Source: Mycobacterium sp. 852002-40037_SCH5390672 (lineage in GTDB: Bacteria > Actinomycetota > Actinomycetes > Mycobacteriales > Mycobacteriaceae). Taken from it: a stretch of 64,000 bases of DNA. This document shows, piece by piece, positions 28,640 through 39,906 of this stretch. Where the stretch lies: NCBI RefSeq assembly GCF_001665875.1, contig NZ_LZTA01000014.1, positions 62,001-126,000 on the forward strand. The letters are read 5' to 3'. The position numbers and the translations under genes were made by a program. The notes below the pieces were generated by a model. That model made no database searches. It saw only the letters and a list, made by a program, of their open reading frames with translations, and was not told the origin of the DNA. Within the stretch, counting starts at the first letter, position 1; each line of letters opens with the position of its first letter.

Positions 28640-29977
28640 CTAGCTGGGACCCGGGAGTCGCAGCACCAGCCGGGCGCCGCCCAGTGGGCTGCCCTCCAGC
28701 GCAGCCGTCCCGCCGTGCAGCTGGGCCTGTTGGGCCACCAGCGCCAACCCCAGCCCCGACCCAGAATGGGAGGCTGTCGATCCGCGGGAAAACCGATCGA
28801 ACACCACGTGACGCTCATCCTCGGGCACGCCGATGCCGTTGTCGTCGATGGCGATCTCCACGCCGGCGCGCGAGCTGACCGCGGACAACTGGACCTTGGT
28901 GGCCCCACCGTGTTTCACGGCGTTGGCGATCGCGTTGTCGACGGTGAGCCGCAGCCCGGCCGGTAACCCGACAATGATGCAGGTGGGCGACGGCACCAGC
29001 GAAACGTCGACCCCGGGATAGATCCGGGCGGCGTCGTGGGCGGCGCGGTCCATCAGGTCGGTGATGTCGACGGGCACGTGGTCGTCGGACGTCGACAGTT
29101 CGCCCTGGGCCAACCGCTCGAGGGCGCTCAACGTGGCCTCGATCCGCGACTGGGTGCGGATGACGTCGCCCAGCACCTCCTTGCGTTGTTCGTCGGGCAT
29201 GTCCAGGGTGGACAGCACTTCGAGGTTGGTGCGCATAGCGGTCAGGGGGGTGCGCAGTTCGTGCGAGGACACGGCGGCGAAGTCGCGGGCCGAGGCGAGC
29301 GCATCCTTGGTGCGGTCCTGTTCGGTCCAGATGCGCTGCAGCATGCCCCGCATGGCTTCGGCGATCTCGACGGCCTCGCTGGCGCCGCGCACCGCCACCT
29401 GCGGCCGCTCGTCGGCGTCTATCGAGCGGGCTTGCTGGGCCAACCTTTTGAAGGGTCGTACCGCGAAAGCCGCCAGGAGCCAGGCGAATACCGCTGCCGC
29501 GCCGATCGAGAGCGCGCAGATCAGGATCACCCGGCGATGCAGATTGTTGGTCTGGGCGATCGTGTCGTCGTAGGTCGCACCCACTGCCACCGTCGCCGGC
29601 TGCGGCGTGGGGACCTCCAGGGTTCGCACCCGATAACGCACTCCGTTGATGTAGGTGTCGGCATAGCCCACACCCAGTGGCGGCAGCGTGACGTCCGAGT
29701 TGGACTTGACCTGGCCATCGCGCCGGACCGTGATCACGGTGTCCTGATCGTTGGGAGTACGCGGGATGTCGTCGAGTCCGCGGGGCAGGAAGGGAATGGC
29801 GAAACCCGCCGCCTCGTCCAGGCGGCGATCCAGGCGGTCCTTCCAGGCGCTGGTGATGCCGAACCACACGACCGCTCCCGCGATCACCACCACGATCGCG
29901 GTGCCGATGGCCGTCGCGACCGCGACCCGGGCCCGCAGCGAGGGCGTACGGGTCAGGATCCGGGACAAGAATTTCAT
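28640..29977 (-). CDS. prrB: Sensor histidine kinase PrrB
   Basis: Membrane sensor kinase of the PrrA-PrrB system, 445 residues (446 in Rv0902c). Order of parts: N-terminal TM segment VAVATAIGTAIVVVIAGAVVWFG, an extracytoplasmic sensor region, second TM around VILICALSIGAAAVFAWLLAAFAV, HAMP, the HisKA motif SSHELRTPLTAMRTNLEVL with the phosphorylatable His, and the HATPase_c domain with NAIANAVKHGG, DDNGIGVPEDERHVVF and GSGLGLALVAQQAQLHGG. It follows prrA on the same strand with a 23-base gap, so they share an operon. Controls adaptation within host cells and nitrogen limitation in M. tuberculosis. Confidence 0.96.
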   Translation of the reverse strand: MKFLSRILTRTPSLRARVAVATAIGTAIVVVIAGAVVWFGITSAWKDRLDRRLDEAAGFAIPFLPRGLDDIPRTPNDQDTVITVRRDGQVKSNSDVTLPPLGVGYADTYINGVRYRVRTLEVPTPQPATVAVGATYDDTIAQTNNLHRRVILICALSIGAAAVFAWLLAAFAVRPFKRLAQQARSIDADERPQVAVRGASEAVEIAEAMRGMLQRIWTEQDRTKDALASARDFAAVSSHELRTPLTAMRTNLEVLSTLDMPDEQRKEVLGDVIRTQSRIEATLSALERLAQGELSTSDDHVPVDITDLMDRAAHDAARIYPGVDVSLVPSPTCIIVGLPAGLRLTVDNAIANAVKHGGATKVQLSAVSSRAGVEIAIDDNGIGVPEDERHVVFDRFSRGSTASHSGSGLGLALVAQQAQLHGGTAALEGSPLGGARLVLRLPGPS

Positions 29978-30000
29978 GACCGGTCGACCTGGTTACCTGG

Positions 30001-30702
30001 TTACTGCATGCGCAGTACGAATCCCACTCCGCGGACGGTGTGCAGCAGCCGGGGCCCACCGTGCGCCTCCAGCTTGCGGCGCAGGTATCCGATGAAGACG
30101 TCCACCACGTTGGTGTCGGCGGCGAAGTCGTAGCCCCACACCAGCTCGAGCAACTGCGCGCGGGACAACACCGCCGTCTTGTGTTCGGCGAGCACCGCCA
30201 GCAGGTCGAACTCCCGCTTGGTCAGGTCGACGTCGACGCCATTGACCCGGGCACGGCGCCCCGGAATATCAACCTCCAGCGGACCCACGGTGATGGTCTC
30301 CGAGGAGGACGTGGCGGTGGCGCCGCGGCGGCGCAGCAGCGCTTTGACCCGTGCGACCAGTTCGGCCAGCACGAAGGGTTTGACCAGGTAGTCGTCGGCT
30401 CCGGCCTCCAGGCCCGCCACCCGATCGTCGACCGAGCTGCGGGCGGACAGCACGCAGACCGGGACGTCGTTATCCATGGCGCGAAGCGCCGTGACGACGC
30501 TGACGCCGTCCAGCACGGGCATGTTGATGTCGAGCACGATCGCGTCCGGCCGGGTCTCGGTGGCGCTGCGCAACGCCTCGGCGCCGTCGACCGCGGTCGA
30601 CACCTCGAATCCGGAGAGCCGCAGACCGCGTTCGAGCGACGCGAGCACATCTGAATCGTCGTCGACGACCAAGACCCGCGGTGCGCTAGCTCCAGTGTCC
30701 AT
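30001..30702 (-). CDS. prrA: Response regulator PrrA (OmpR/PhoB type)
   Basis: DNA-binding response regulator partner of PrrB, 233 residues (236 in Rv0903c). The receiver domain has the acidic pair VVDDDSD, the phospho-acceptor Asp in [12 protein letters not shown], the Ser/Thr switch in VCVLSAR and the Lys in DDYLVKPF. The C-terminal winged helix has [56 protein letters not shown]. Essential in M. tuberculosis. The gene is upstream of prrB and separated from accD3 by 123 bases with no visible gene. Confidence 0.97.
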   Translation of the reverse strand: MDTGASAPRVLVVDDDSDVLASLERGLRLSGFEVSTAVDGAEALRSATETRPDAIVLDINMPVLDGVSVVTALRAMDNDVPVCVLSARSSVDDRVAGLEAGADDYLVKPFVLAELVARVKALLRRRGATATSSSETITVGPLEVDIPGRRARVNGVDVDLTKREFDLLAVLAEHKTAVLSRAQLLELVWGYDFAADTNVVDVFIGYLRRKLEAHGGPRLLHTVRGVGFVLRMQ

Positions 30703-30825
30703 GCCGCCATTTTGCCTGATTGTCGACTATGGCTGTGGGAGGCAGCACCGATGCACTCGCCGGCGCCGCCGCTCACACCGAAAGATAGGCCACGCACGCC
30801 CCCGTCGGTGTGTCTCGTGCGTGGT

Positions 30826-32328
30826 CTACGAGTCGCGCCGTGGCTGGGGCTCGCTCGGGGGCAAACCGATGTTGCGGTAGCGCCGCAACCGGGCGGCCAG
30901 CCGCTCGGTTGCGGGGAGCTCGCGCAGTGCGTGCACCTCGGCCGCGATGGCCCGCGACAATCGCTGCGCGAACTCGACCGGCTCGTCGGCGGCATCGGAA
31001 TGCTCCGGCACGACGACGTCGACAATCCCGGACTCCAGCAGGTCAACGGATCGGATGCCTTGTGCCGCAGCGAGTTCGGCGGCGTGATCGGTGTCGCGGA
31101 AGACGATCGCGCTGGCGCCCTCCGGCGGTAGCGGAGCCAGCCAGCCGTGCAACGCCGCCAGCACCCGGTCGGCGGGCACCATCGCCAGCGCCGGCCCGCC
31201 GCTGCCCTGGCCCAACAGCACCGACACCGTCGGGGTATCCAGCGTCACCAGCTCGGCCAGGCATTGAGCGATCTGGCCGGCCAGCCCGCCCTGCTCGGCT
31301 TCGGCCGACAGGGCCGGCCCCGCGGTGTCGATCACCAGGACCAGCGGCAGATGCAACTCGGCGGCCAGCGCCATGCCCCGCCGGGCTTCGCGCAGCGAGG
31401 CGGGGCCCACCAATCCGCCGGTCAGTCGCTGCTGGCCCAGCACCACCACGGGCTGGCCGGCGAATCGGGCCAGCGCCAACAGCGTGGTTGCGGCCTCTCC
31501 CTGGCCGGTCCCCGACAGCAGCACCCGATCGGTGGCGCCGTGCCGCAGCAACAGCCCCACCCCGGGCCGGTCCGGCCGGCGCGAAGCCACCACTGAATCC
31601 CACGCGGGGACGTCGGGCGTCGGTTCGGGCGGCGCCGGGGCGGGCAGCGGCTCGGGAGCATCGGCGATCACGGTCATGGCGCGATCCAGCGTGCGACGTA
31701 GCTCATCGAGCGCGATGACGCCGTCGATCACGCCGTGCCGCTGCAGATTCTCCGCGGTCTGCACGCCCTCGGGGAAGGGTTCGCCGTAGAGGAGTTGGTA
31801 CACGCGCGGCCCGAGGAAGCCGATCAACGCGCCGGGTTCGGCGACCGTGACATGCCCCAGCGATCCCCAGGACGCGAACACCCCGCCGGTGGTCGGGTTG
31901 CGCAGATAAACCAGGTAGGGCAGGTGCGCCTGCTTGTGCAGCCGGACGGCGGCGGCGATCTTCACCATCTGCAAAAACGCGACCGTGCCCTCTTGCATGC
32001 GGGTGCCGCCGGAGCTCGGCGAGGCCAGCAGCGGCAGACCCTCGGCCGTCGCCCGCTGCACCGCGGCGGTGATCCGTTCGGCCGCGGCCACCCCGATCGA
32101 GCCGCCCAGGAAGCCGAACTCGCACACCACCACCGCGACCCGGCGCCCGAAGACGCGACCTTCGCCGGTCAGCACCGATTCGTCCAGGCCCGTCGCGGCG
32201 CGGGCGTCGGCCAGCGCCTGGGCGTAGGACGCGCTGACCGGCACCGCGAGCGGCTCGCTGTCCCAGCGGATGAAGGAATTTTCGTCCAACACCGCATCGC
32301 GGAGTTGACCAGCCGTGATACGACTCAC
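30826..32328 (-). CDS. accD3: Acetyl/propionyl-CoA carboxylase beta-type subunit AccD3
   Basis: Biotin-dependent carboxyltransferase subunit of the acyl-CoA carboxylase family, 500 residues (495 in Rv0904c). The N-terminal half has [26 protein letters not shown] and [12 protein letters not shown]; the C-terminal half has [70 protein letters not shown]. The architecture resembles a fused AccD-AccA-like carboxyltransferase. The GTG start at 32328 ([13 protein letters not shown]) is 27 bases from the divergent echA6 start, so a shared promoter region is likely. Its biotin carboxylase partner is not in this window. Confidence 0.93.
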   Translation of the reverse strand: MSRITAGQLRDAVLDENSFIRWDSEPLAVPVSASYAQALADARAATGLDESVLTGEGRVFGRRVAVVVCEFGFLGGSIGVAAAERITAAVQRATAEGLPLLASPSSGGTRMQEGTVAFLQMVKIAAAVRLHKQAHLPYLVYLRNPTTGGVFASWGSLGHVTVAEPGALIGFLGPRVYQLLYGEPFPEGVQTAENLQRHGVIDGVIALDELRRTLDRAMTVIADAPEPLPAPAPPEPTPDVPAWDSVVASRRPDRPGVGLLLRHGATDRVLLSGTGQGEAATTLLALARFAGQPVVVLGQQRLTGGLVGPASLREARRGMALAAELHLPLVLVIDTAGPALSAEAEQGGLAGQIAQCLAELVTLDTPTVSVLLGQGSGGPALAMVPADRVLAALHGWLAPLPPEGASAIVFRDTDHAAELAAAQGIRSVDLLESGIVDVVVPEHSDAADEPVEFAQRLSRAIAAEVHALRELPATERLAARLRRYRNIGLPPSEPQPRRDS

Positions 32329-32355
32329 GAGTCGAGGCTATATAGGGTGGCTGCC

Positions 32356-33087
32356 ATGATCGGTGTTACCCAGGCCGAGGCCGTTATGACCATCGAGTTG
32401 CAACGCCCCGAGCGCCGCAACGCCTTGAACTCCCAGCTGGTCGAGGAGCTGCGCGAGGCCGTGCTGAAGGCGGGCGACGGCTCCACTCGCGCGATCGTGC
32501 TAACGGGGCAAGGCACCGTGTTCTGCGCCGGCGCGGACCTGTCCGGTGACGCCTTCGCCGCCGACTACCCCGACCGGCTCGTCGAGCTGCACAGGGTGCT
32601 CGATGCCACGCTGATACCGGTGATCGGCGCCATCAACGGTCCGGCGATCGGCGCCGGCCTGCAGCTGGCCATGCAATGCGATCTGCGGGTCGTCGCACCC
32701 GACGCGTTCTTCCAATTCCCGACCTCGAAATACGGTCTGGCCCTGGATAACTGGAGCATCCGGCGGCTGTCCTCGCTTGTCGGCCACGGCCGCGCCCGGG
32801 CGATGCTGCTCACCGCCGAGAAACTGCCCGCCGACGTGGCGCTGCAAACCGGGATGGCCAACCGCATCGGGACACTCGCCGACGCGCAGTCCTGGGCAGC
32901 CGAGATCGCCGGCCTGGCACCGCTGGCCATCCAGCACGCCAAGCGGGTGCTCAACGACGACGGCGCCATCGAAGAGGCCGGGCCGGTGCACAAGGAACTC
33001 TTCGACAGGGCATGGAGCAGCCAAGACGTCGTCGAAGCCCAGGTCGCCCGGATCGAGAAGCGGCCACCGAAGTTCCAGGGGGCATGA
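32356..33087 (+). CDS. echA6: Enoyl-CoA hydratase/isomerase-family protein EchA6
   Basis: Crotonase-fold protein of 243 residues, exactly the length of EchA6 (Rv0905). The N-terminal [20 protein letters not shown], the oxyanion-hole segment [13 protein letters not shown], and the second loop [18 protein letters not shown] are present; the segment [23 protein letters not shown] is the region that lacks catalytic Glu in EchA6. In M. tuberculosis EchA6 does not act as a hydratase but binds fatty acyl-CoA and shuttles acyl chains to FAS-II for mycolic acid synthesis. The ATG at 32356; the stop overlaps the next gene by four bases. Confidence 0.95.
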   Translation: MIGVTQAEAVMTIELQRPERRNALNSQLVEELREAVLKAGDGSTRAIVLTGQGTVFCAGADLSGDAFAADYPDRLVELHRVLDATLIPVIGAINGPAIGAGLQLAMQCDLRVVAPDAFFQFPTSKYGLALDNWSIRRLSSLVGHGRARAMLLTAEKLPADVALQTGMANRIGTLADAQSWAAEIAGLAPLAIQHAKRVLNDDGAIEEAGPVHKELFDRAWSSQDVVEAQVARIEKRPPKFQGA

Positions 33088-34202
33088 CGATCATGCGGGG
33101 GACGGTACGGCTGGTCGCCGGTACGGCGTCGCTGGCGGCCGGTGGTTGGCTGGTTCGGGCGCTGCACGGCGCGCCGGACGCCCTCGGCGCCCACCCCGCT
33201 TCGATTGCGGCGGTGGCGGCGGGTTCGCCGCACTACCGCGACGGCGTCTTCGTCAACCTCGAGCCCGCCTCGGAAACCAAGATGGACCGCGAGCAACTGC
33301 GGCTCGTCGCGTGGGAGCTGATCGGCAACCGGGGCGGGAGCCGGCCGAAGGGGCCGATCCCGCTGGCGTCGCCGGGGATCCTCGACGCTGACCCCAGCCG
33401 GCTGGCCGTCAGCTGGTTCGGCCATTCCACGGCGCTGCTGGAGATCGACGGTTATCGGGTGCTCACCGATCCGGTGTGGAGCGACCGGTGTTCGCCGTCG
33501 GACGTCGTCGGCCCGCAGCGGCTGCATCCGCCGCCGATCCAACTCGAAGCGCTGCCGGCCGTCGATGCGGTGGTGATCAGCCACGACCATTACGACCACC
33601 TCGACATCGACACGGTCGTGGCGCTGGCCCGCACGCAGCGGGCCCCGTTCTTCGTGCCGCTCGGCATCGGGGCCCACCTGCGCAGGTGGGGGATACCCGA
33701 GCACCGCATCGTCGAGCTGGACTGGCACCAGAGCGCCAAGGTCGACGAACTCACGGTGGTTTGCGTACCGGCACGGCATTTTTCGGGACGCTTTCTGGAC
33801 CGCAACACCACGCTGTGGGCGTCATGGGCGTTCGTCGGCCCCACGCATCGTGCCTACTTCGGCGGCGACACCGGTTACACGAAGAGCTTCGCGCAGATCG
33901 GCGCCGATCACGGGCCGTTTGACCTGACGCTGCTGCCCATCGGGGCCTACAACACGGCGTGGCCCGACGTTCATATGAACCCCGAGGAGGCGGTGCGGGC
34001 ACATCTGGATGTCACCGACGGCGGACTGCTGGTGCCGATCCATTGGGGCACTTTCCGGTTGGCCCCGCACCCGTGGGCGGAACCGGTTGAGCGCCTGCTC
34101 GCCGCCGCGGCGCCCGACCAGGTGAACGTGGCGGTGCCGCTGCCCGGTCAACGCATCGATCCCACGACGCCGGACGAATCCAACCCCTGGTGGCGGCTCT
34201 AG
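33084..34202 (+). CDS. Metallo-beta-lactamase-fold hydrolase (Rv0906-like)
   Basis: Zinc hydrolase of the metallo-beta-lactamase superfamily, UlaG/NAPE-PLD-like group, 372 residues as in Rv0906. The metal motif is [16 protein letters not shown] (HxHxDH), with [32 protein letters not shown] before it and [17 protein letters not shown] and [14 protein letters not shown] after it. The N-terminus has a weakly hydrophobic stretch [21 protein letters not shown], possibly a membrane anchor. A phosphodiesterase or phospholipase role is an inference from family. The ATG at 33084 overlaps the echA6 stop, so it is translated with echA6. Confidence 0.92.
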   Translation: MTIMRGTVRLVAGTASLAAGGWLVRALHGAPDALGAHPASIAAVAAGSPHYRDGVFVNLEPASETKMDREQLRLVAWELIGNRGGSRPKGPIPLASPGILDADPSRLAVSWFGHSTALLEIDGYRVLTDPVWSDRCSPSDVVGPQRLHPPPIQLEALPAVDAVVISHDHYDHLDIDTVVALARTQRAPFFVPLGIGAHLRRWGIPEHRIVELDWHQSAKVDELTVVCVPARHFSGRFLDRNTTLWASWAFVGPTHRAYFGGDTGYTKSFAQIGADHGPFDLTLLPIGAYNTAWPDVHMNPEEAVRAHLDVTDGGLLVPIHWGTFRLAPHPWAEPVERLLAAAAPDQVNVAVPLPGQRIDPTTPDESNPWWRL

Positions 34203-34242
34203 ATTCACGCGGCGTGCATCGTCATAGCGTTAGGGTTCGCGC

Positions 34243-35835
34243 ATGACCAATCGTGCGGCCACGGCCGTTGTCACCGCGGCGCTGCTCGGGCTGACGGGAT
34301 GCGGCTCCGCCCAGCCGACAGCCGGGCCGCCGTCCACACTGTCCGACGTCCCGCCCAACCAGGTGTCCGGCGTGGCGATTCCCGCCGGCCGCATCGACGA
34401 GGCCGTCGCCAAGGTCGACGGGCTGGTCGGCGACTTGATGAAAAGCACCGGCATCCCCGGGATGGCCGTAGCGGTCGTGCATGGTGGGAAGGTGTTGTAC
34501 GCCAAGGGATTCGGCGTCAAGGATGTGGGCAAGGGGCAGGCCCAGGGTAACAAGGTGGACGCCGACACCGTCTTCCAGTTGGCCTCGGTGTCCAAATCGG
34601 TGGGCGCGACGGTAATCGCGCACGAAGTCAGCGACCACGTCGTCGCGTGGGACACGTCCGTCGTGTCCAAGCTGCCGTGGTTCACGCTGAGCGATCCCTA
34701 CGTCAGCAGCCATGTGACCGTCGGGGATCTGTACTCGCATCGCTCCGGGCTGCCCGATCATGCCGGCGACAAGCTCGAAGACCTGGGCTACGACCGTCGA
34801 CAAACGCTGGAGCGGCTCAAGTACCTGCCGTTGGACCCCTTCCGGATCAGCTACGCCTACACCAACTATGGGATCACCGCCGCGGCGGAGGCGGTGGCGA
34901 CCGCGGCGGGCAAGCCTTGGGAGGACCTGTCCGAGGAGGTGCTCTACCGCCCGCTGGGAATGACGTCGACCAGTTCGCGGTTTGCCGACTTCATCGCACG
35001 GCCCAACCATGCGGTCAACCACATCAAGATCGACGACAAGTGGCAGGCCCGGTTCCAGCGGGACCCGGATCTGCAGTCACCGGCGGGCGGCGTGAGTTCA
35101 TCGGTGAACGACATGGCTCGCTGGCTGATGATGTTGCTGGGCAACGGAACTTACAACGGCCAGCGGATCACCTCGCCGGAGGCATTGCTGCCCGCCATCA
35201 GCCCGCAGATGGTGTCGGCACCCGCGAAAACCCCACAGGCACGCACCGGATTTTACGGATACGGCTTCAACTCCTCGGTCGATTCGTCGGGACGCACCGA
35301 GTACAGCCATTCCGGCGCTTTCGATTTGGGCGCGGCGACAAACTTCGTCGTGCTGCCCTCCGAGGATTTGGGCATCGTCGCGTTGACCAATGCCGCGCCC
35401 TACGGCATTCCCGAAACCCTGACCGCCCAATTCATGGACCTCGTTCAATACGGTCACATCCGCGAGGATTGGGGGCCGTTGTACAACAAGGCGATCGGCT
35501 GGCTGAACAACCCGGTCGGTTCGCTGGTCGGCAAGCAGCCCCCTGCCAACCCCTCCCCGGCCAGACCACTCAGCGACTACGCCGGCATCTACGCCAGCGA
35601 CTACTGGGGACCGGCCGTCGTCACCGACCACGACGGCGCGCTGCAACTGGCGATGGGTCCGAAAAACCGGACGGCCGCCCTCACCCACTGGGACGGTGAT
35701 ACCTTCACCTTCACGCTCACCGACGAAAACGCCCCACCGGGAACGATTTCCAAGGCTACATTTTCCGGCTTCCCCCGCCCAACGCTGAACCTGGAGTACT
35801 ACGACTCGGACAAGCTGGGAACGTTCACGCGATGA
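34243..35835 (+). CDS. Beta-lactamase-family lipoprotein hydrolase (Rv0907-like)
   Basis: Exported lipoprotein: lipobox LTGC with Cys20 after a 19-residue signal sequence. The rest is a serine-hydrolase domain of the class C beta-lactamase/D-aminopeptidase type with SxxK in [11 protein letters not shown] (Ser about residue 117) and YxN in [13 protein letters not shown], and a C-terminal lipocalin-like beta domain ([18 protein letters not shown]). Length 530 (532 in Rv0907). Substrate unknown; beta-lactam hydrolysis is not implied. The stop overlaps the ctpE start by four bases. Confidence 0.93.
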   Translation: MTNRAATAVVTAALLGLTGCGSAQPTAGPPSTLSDVPPNQVSGVAIPAGRIDEAVAKVDGLVGDLMKSTGIPGMAVAVVHGGKVLYAKGFGVKDVGKGQAQGNKVDADTVFQLASVSKSVGATVIAHEVSDHVVAWDTSVVSKLPWFTLSDPYVSSHVTVGDLYSHRSGLPDHAGDKLEDLGYDRRQTLERLKYLPLDPFRISYAYTNYGITAAAEAVATAAGKPWEDLSEEVLYRPLGMTSTSSRFADFIARPNHAVNHIKIDDKWQARFQRDPDLQSPAGGVSSSVNDMARWLMMLLGNGTYNGQRITSPEALLPAISPQMVSAPAKTPQARTGFYGYGFNSSVDSSGRTEYSHSGAFDLGAATNFVVLPSEDLGIVALTNAAPYGIPETLTAQFMDLVQYGHIREDWGPLYNKAIGWLNNPVGSLVGKQPPANPSPARPLSDYAGIYASDYWGPAVVTDHDGALQLAMGPKNRTAALTHWDGDTFTFTLTDENAPPGTISKATFSGFPRPTLNLEYYDSDKLGTFTR

Positions 35836-38219
35836 CTCTCGCTCACACGTCTGGCCTGACCGAAGCCGAAGTGGCGCAGCGGGTGGCCGAGGGCAAGAGC
35901 AACGCGGTACGGGAACGCGCCACGCGCAGCATCACCGATATCGTGCGGGCCAACGTCTTCACCCGGATCAATGCGATCCTGGGGGTGCTGTTGTTGATCG
36001 TGCTGGCCACCGGCTCGGTGATCAACGGGATGTTCGGGTTGCTGATCATCGCCAACAGCGTCGTCGGCATGGTTCAGGAGATCCGGGCCAAGCAGACACT
36101 GGACAAGCTGGCGATCGTGGGGCAGGCGAAACCCTTGGTGCGCAGGCAATCCGGGACCCGGGCGGTGCCGCCCGACGAAGTGGTGCTCGACGACATCATC
36201 GAGCTGGGCCCCGGCGATCAGGTTGTCGTCGACGGCGAGATCGTCGAACAGGCGAACCTGGAAGTCGACGAGTCACTGCTGACCGGTGAGGCTGACCCGA
36301 TCGCCAAGGCGGCGGGCGACGCGGTGCTGTCGGGCAGTTTCGTCGTCGCGGGCAGCGGCGCCTACCGCGCCACCAAAGTCGGGCCGGACGCCTACGCGAC
36401 CAAGCTGGCCGAGGATGCCAGCAAGTTCACCTTGGTGAAATCCGAACTGCGCAACGGCATTAACCGCATCCTGCAGTTCATCACTTACCTGTTGGTGCCC
36501 GCTGGTCTGCTCACCATCTACACCCAGCTGTTCACCACGCACGCGGGCTGGCGGCAGGCCGTGCTGCGCACGGTCGGCGCACTGGTGCCCATGGTTCCCG
36601 AAGGGCTGGTGTTGCTGACGTCGGTCGCGTTCGCGGTCGGGGTCGTCCGGCTCGGTCAGCGGCGGTGCCTGGTGCAGGAGCTGCCCGCCATCGAGGGACT
36701 CGCGCGGGTCGACGTGGTCTGTGCGGACAAGACGGGCACCCTGACCGAAAGCGGCATGCGGGTCGCATCCGTGGATGAGCTCGACGAGTCGGGGGAGCGC
36801 GCGCCGATCGCCGATGTGCTGGCCTCGTTGGCCGCGGAAGACCCGCGACCCAACGCGAGCATGCGCGCGATCGCCGAGACCTATAGCGAGCCGCCCGGCT
36901 GGATCGCCACGGCGACAGCACCTTTCAAGTCGGCCACCAAGTGGAGCGGTGTGTCGTTCCACGACCACGGCAACTGGCTGATGGGAGCGCCGGACGTGCT
37001 GCTCGAGCGGGGATCTGCGGCGGCCGAACGGGCCGAGCGGATCGGGGCGCAGGGGTTGCGGGTCCTGTTGATCGGCGCCGGTGACGTGCCCGTCGACCAT
37101 CCCGACGCGCCGGGTCGCGTCACCCCGGTCGCCCTGGTGGTCCTCGAGCAAAAGGTGCGCCCGGACGCCCGCGAGACGCTGGATTACTTCGCCGACCAAG
37201 GTGTTTCGGTCAAGGTGCTGTCCGGGGACAACGCCGTCTCGGTCGGCGCCGTCGCCGGCACGCTCGGGCTGCACGGCGAGACGATGGACGCGCGCCGATT
37301 ACCCGCAGAACCCGCGCAGTTGGCCGACGCGCTGGACACCCACACCACGTTCGGCCGGGTCCGGCCGGACCAGAAACGCGCCATCGTGCACGCGCTGCAA
37401 TCGCACGGCCACGCCGTCGCGATGACCGGCGACGGCGTCAACGACGTGCTGGCGCTCAAGGACGCCGATATCGGTGTCGCGATGGGCGCCGGCAGCCCGG
37501 CCTCCCGCGCCGTCGCGCAGATCGTCTTGCTGGACAACAGATTTTCCACCCTTCCGTACGTCGTCGCGGAGGGCCGTCGCGTGATCGGCAACATCGAGCG
37601 CGTCGCCAACCTGTTTTTGACCAAAACGGTGTACTCGGTGTTGCTGGCCTTGCTGGTGGGCATCGAATGCCTGCTCGCCAAACCGCTCAAAGCTGACCCG
37701 CTGCTGTATCCGTTTCAGCCGATTCACGTCACCATTGCCGCCTGGTTCACCATCGGCATACCGTCGTTCATCCTGTCGCTGGCGCCGAACAACGAACGCG
37801 CCCATTCGGGTTTCGTGCGCCGCGTGCTCACCTCGGCGCTGCCCTGCGGACTGATCGTCGGCACCGCGACGTTCGCCTCCTACCTACTGGCCTATCACGG
37901 CCGCCACGCCACCTTCGCCCAACAGGATCAGGCCTCGACTGCAGCCCTGATCACGCTACTGATGACGGCACTGTGGGTGCTGGCGGTGGTGGCGCGCCCC
38001 TACGAGTGGTGGCGGGTGGCGCTGGTAATCGCTTCGGGCCTGGCCTATGTGGTGATTTTCAGCCTCCCGCTGGCCCGCAAGGCGTTTCTGCTCGACCCGT
38101 CCAACGTCGGGGTGACCTCGACCGCACTGGGCATCGGTGTGCTGGGCGCAGCCGCGATCGAGGCCACCTGGTGGATCGGGGCGAAAGTGCTGGGTGTGCA
38201 GCCGCGGTTGTGGCGCTGA
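35832..38219 (+). CDS. ctpE: Calcium-type P-type ATPase CtpE
   Basis: Integral membrane P-type ATPase of 795 residues (797 in Rv0908), linked in mycobacteria to Ca2+ uptake and cell-surface integrity. Visible: an N-terminal TM pair ([26 protein letters not shown]), the actuator loop [11 protein letters not shown] (a variant of TGES), M4 around [23 protein letters not shown], the phosphorylation motif [14 protein letters not shown], the hinge [23 protein letters not shown], and a C-terminal membrane domain of about six spans. It starts inside the stop of the lipoprotein gene (ATGA), so translation is coupled. Confidence 0.96.
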   Translation: MTLAHTSGLTEAEVAQRVAEGKSNAVRERATRSITDIVRANVFTRINAILGVLLLIVLATGSVINGMFGLLIIANSVVGMVQEIRAKQTLDKLAIVGQAKPLVRRQSGTRAVPPDEVVLDDIIELGPGDQVVVDGEIVEQANLEVDESLLTGEADPIAKAAGDAVLSGSFVVAGSGAYRATKVGPDAYATKLAEDASKFTLVKSELRNGINRILQFITYLLVPAGLLTIYTQLFTTHAGWRQAVLRTVGALVPMVPEGLVLLTSVAFAVGVVRLGQRRCLVQELPAIEGLARVDVVCADKTGTLTESGMRVASVDELDESGERAPIADVLASLAAEDPRPNASMRAIAETYSEPPGWIATATAPFKSATKWSGVSFHDHGNWLMGAPDVLLERGSAAAERAERIGAQGLRVLLIGAGDVPVDHPDAPGRVTPVALVVLEQKVRPDARETLDYFADQGVSVKVLSGDNAVSVGAVAGTLGLHGETMDARRLPAEPAQLADALDTHTTFGRVRPDQKRAIVHALQSHGHAVAMTGDGVNDVLALKDADIGVAMGAGSPASRAVAQIVLLDNRFSTLPYVVAEGRRVIGNIERVANLFLTKTVYSVLLALLVGIECLLAKPLKADPLLYPFQPIHVTIAAWFTIGIPSFILSLAPNNERAHSGFVRRVLTSALPCGLIVGTATFASYLLAYHGRHATFAQQDQASTAALITLLMTALWVLAVVARPYEWWRVALVIASGLAYVVIFSLPLARKAFLLDPSNVGVTSTALGIGVLGAAAIEATWWIGAKVLGVQPRLWR

Positions 38220-38285
38220 GCGCGCCCAACTCACCGGCAGCGGGTTGTCACCGGCCAAGTACGATGCCGGGAAAAGGGAGGGCGC

Positions 38286-38474
38286 ATGGGTTTCCTGGAC
38301 AAGGCGAAAGACCTGTTGTCGCAGAACGCCGACAAGGTCGAGATGGCGATCGACAAGGCCGGCGAGTTCGTCGACGACAAGACGCAGGGCAAGTACACCG
38401 AAACCATCCACCAGGTGCAGGAGCAGGCCAAGAAGGCCACCGGCGCCGCGGACACGGGCGACCAGCAGGACTGA
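38286..38474 (+). CDS. Antitoxin-like small protein (Rv0909-like)
   Basis: Small helical charged protein of 62 residues: MGFLDKAKDLLSQNADKVE, MAIDKAGEFVDDKTQGKYTE, then a Lys/Ala-rich helix and an acidic end. This is the Rv0909 family, annotated as the antitoxin member of a toxin-antitoxin pair with Rv0910. Three bases separate its stop from the next gene. A GGAG site precedes the ATG at 38286. I see no DNA-binding motif. Confidence 0.85.
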   Translation: MGFLDKAKDLLSQNADKVEMAIDKAGEFVDDKTQGKYTETIHQVQEQAKKATGAADTGDQQD

Positions 38475-38477
38475 GCA

Positions 38478-38951
38478 ATGGCGAAGCTTTCCGGATCCAT
38501 CGATGTCCCACTGCCACCCGAGGTGGCCTGGCAGCATGCCTCCGACCTGTCCCGGTACAAGGACTGGTTGACCATCCACCGGGTGTGGCGCAGCACCTTG
38601 CCCGACGAGATCGAAAAGGGCATGGTCGTCGAGTCGATCGTCGAGGTCAAGGGCATGCTCAACCGGATCAAATGGACGGTGGTGCGCTACAAGCCGCCCG
38701 AGGGGATGACGCTCAACGGCGACGGCGTCGGCGGCGTCAAGGTCAAGCTGATGGCCAAAATCCAGCCCAAAGACGACGGCTCCGTCGTCAGCTTCGACGT
38801 GCACCTGGGCGGCCCGGCGCTGTTCGGCCCCATCGGCATGATCGTCGCCGCCGCGCTGCGGGGCGACATCAACCAATCGCTGGAGAACTTCGTGACGGTG
38901 TTCACCAAGTCCGATCCGAGCACGAACGGCGACGGCAGGGCTCGTCGCTGA
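38478..38951 (+). CDS. SRPBCC protein, toxin-like partner (Rv0910-like)
   Basis: SRPBCC (START-like) fold protein of 157 residues: AKLSGSIDVPLPPEVAWQHASDLSRYKDWLTIHRVWRS at the N-terminus and a C-terminal helix GDINQSLENFVTVFTKSDP. The family includes Rv0910 (about 144 residues), described as a toxin neutralised by Rv0909. The two genes are adjacent with a four-base gap between stop and start, as for TA pairs. The last ten residues (NGDGRARR) are an extension. Whether it is toxic in this species is not shown by the sequence. Confidence 0.85.
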   Translation: MAKLSGSIDVPLPPEVAWQHASDLSRYKDWLTIHRVWRSTLPDEIEKGMVVESIVEVKGMLNRIKWTVVRYKPPEGMTLNGDGVGGVKVKLMAKIQPKDDGSVVSFDVHLGGPALFGPIGMIVAAALRGDINQSLENFVTVFTKSDPSTNGDGRARR

Positions 38952-39036
38952 TCGCCGCGCCGATGAGTTTGCGGCCGGGCAGCAGTCGGTAGTGTGAAGC
39001 CCTTTTTCCGGGGCCCGACACCACCAGGAGGTCACC

Positions 39037-39807
39037 GTGCCTATCCGTGACTGCGCTCCGTTGGGCGCTCCATGCTGGATCGATCTGACAACGTCCGACC
39101 TCGCCCGCGCCCAGGACTTCTACGGCACGGTCTTCGGCTGGACGTTCGAGTCCGCCGGGCCCGAGTACGGCGGATACGTCAATGCCGCCAAGGACGGCCA
39201 CCCGGTGGCCGGCATCATGGCCAACCGGCCCGAAGCCGGGTCGCCCGACCACTGGGCCACCTATTTCCACACCGCCGACCTCGACACCACGCTGTCCGCG
39301 GTGAGGCGGGCCGGTGGTTCGGTGTGCATGGCGATGGAGGTGCCCGCCAAGGGCCACATGGCTGTGGCGACCGACCCCGCCGGCGCGACGTTCGGATTGT
39401 GGCAGCCGCTGGGGCACCGCGGCTTCGAGCTCATCGGGAGGGCCGGCTCTCCGGTCTGGCACCAGCTGACCACGCGCGGCTACGACGCCGCCCTCGACTT
39501 CTACCGCGCCGTTCTCGGATGGCAGACCGAGCCCGTTTCCGAGACCGACGAATTCCGCTACGCCACAGCACGGTTCGGCGACGAGCAATTGCTCGGCGTG
39601 ATGGACGGCGCCTCGTTCTTGCCGCAGGACATCCCGTCGAACTGGGTGATCTTCTTCGGTGCCGAGGATGTCGACAAGACCTTGCGGGTGATCGCCGACC
39701 ACGGCGGCATGGTCGTGCGCGAGGCCGAGGACACCCCGTACGGGCGGCTGGCCGCCGCGAGCGATCCGACGGGTGCGGTTTTCAACCTGTCCTCGCTGCA
39801 GACCTAG
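39037..39807 (+). CDS. Two-domain VOC (glyoxalase-fold) protein (Rv0911-like)
   Basis: Two tandem VOC modules in 256 residues (257 in Rv0911). The first starts at APCWIDLTTSDLARAQDFYGTVFGWTFE and the second at SPVWHQLTTRGYDAALDFYRAVLGWQTEP. Each ends with the typical strand: MAVATDPAGATFGLWQP and LAAASDPTGAVFNLSSL. Metal ligands are not obvious. The GTG at 39037 has an AGGAGG site. Function unknown; related to lactoylglutathione lyase-like and bleomycin-resistance proteins. Confidence 0.9.
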   Translation: MPIRDCAPLGAPCWIDLTTSDLARAQDFYGTVFGWTFESAGPEYGGYVNAAKDGHPVAGIMANRPEAGSPDHWATYFHTADLDTTLSAVRRAGGSVCMAMEVPAKGHMAVATDPAGATFGLWQPLGHRGFELIGRAGSPVWHQLTTRGYDAALDFYRAVLGWQTEPVSETDEFRYATARFGDEQLLGVMDGASFLPQDIPSNWVIFFGAEDVDKTLRVIADHGGMVVREAEDTPYGRLAAASDPTGAVFNLSSLQT

Positions 39808-39906
39808 CGCCCCGAGACGGGGAGCGTCCCGCCGGCGTGACCGTCGCCACGCTAGCGGAACGCTCGCTCACGCGGGCCGGTGTCAAAGTCCGTTAATCTC
39901 GCTACC

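Noticed and set aside
28815..30059. 414-codon minus-strand frame overlapping prrB
   Set aside because: Same strand but a shifted frame of prrB; rich in Arg and Gly with no domain.
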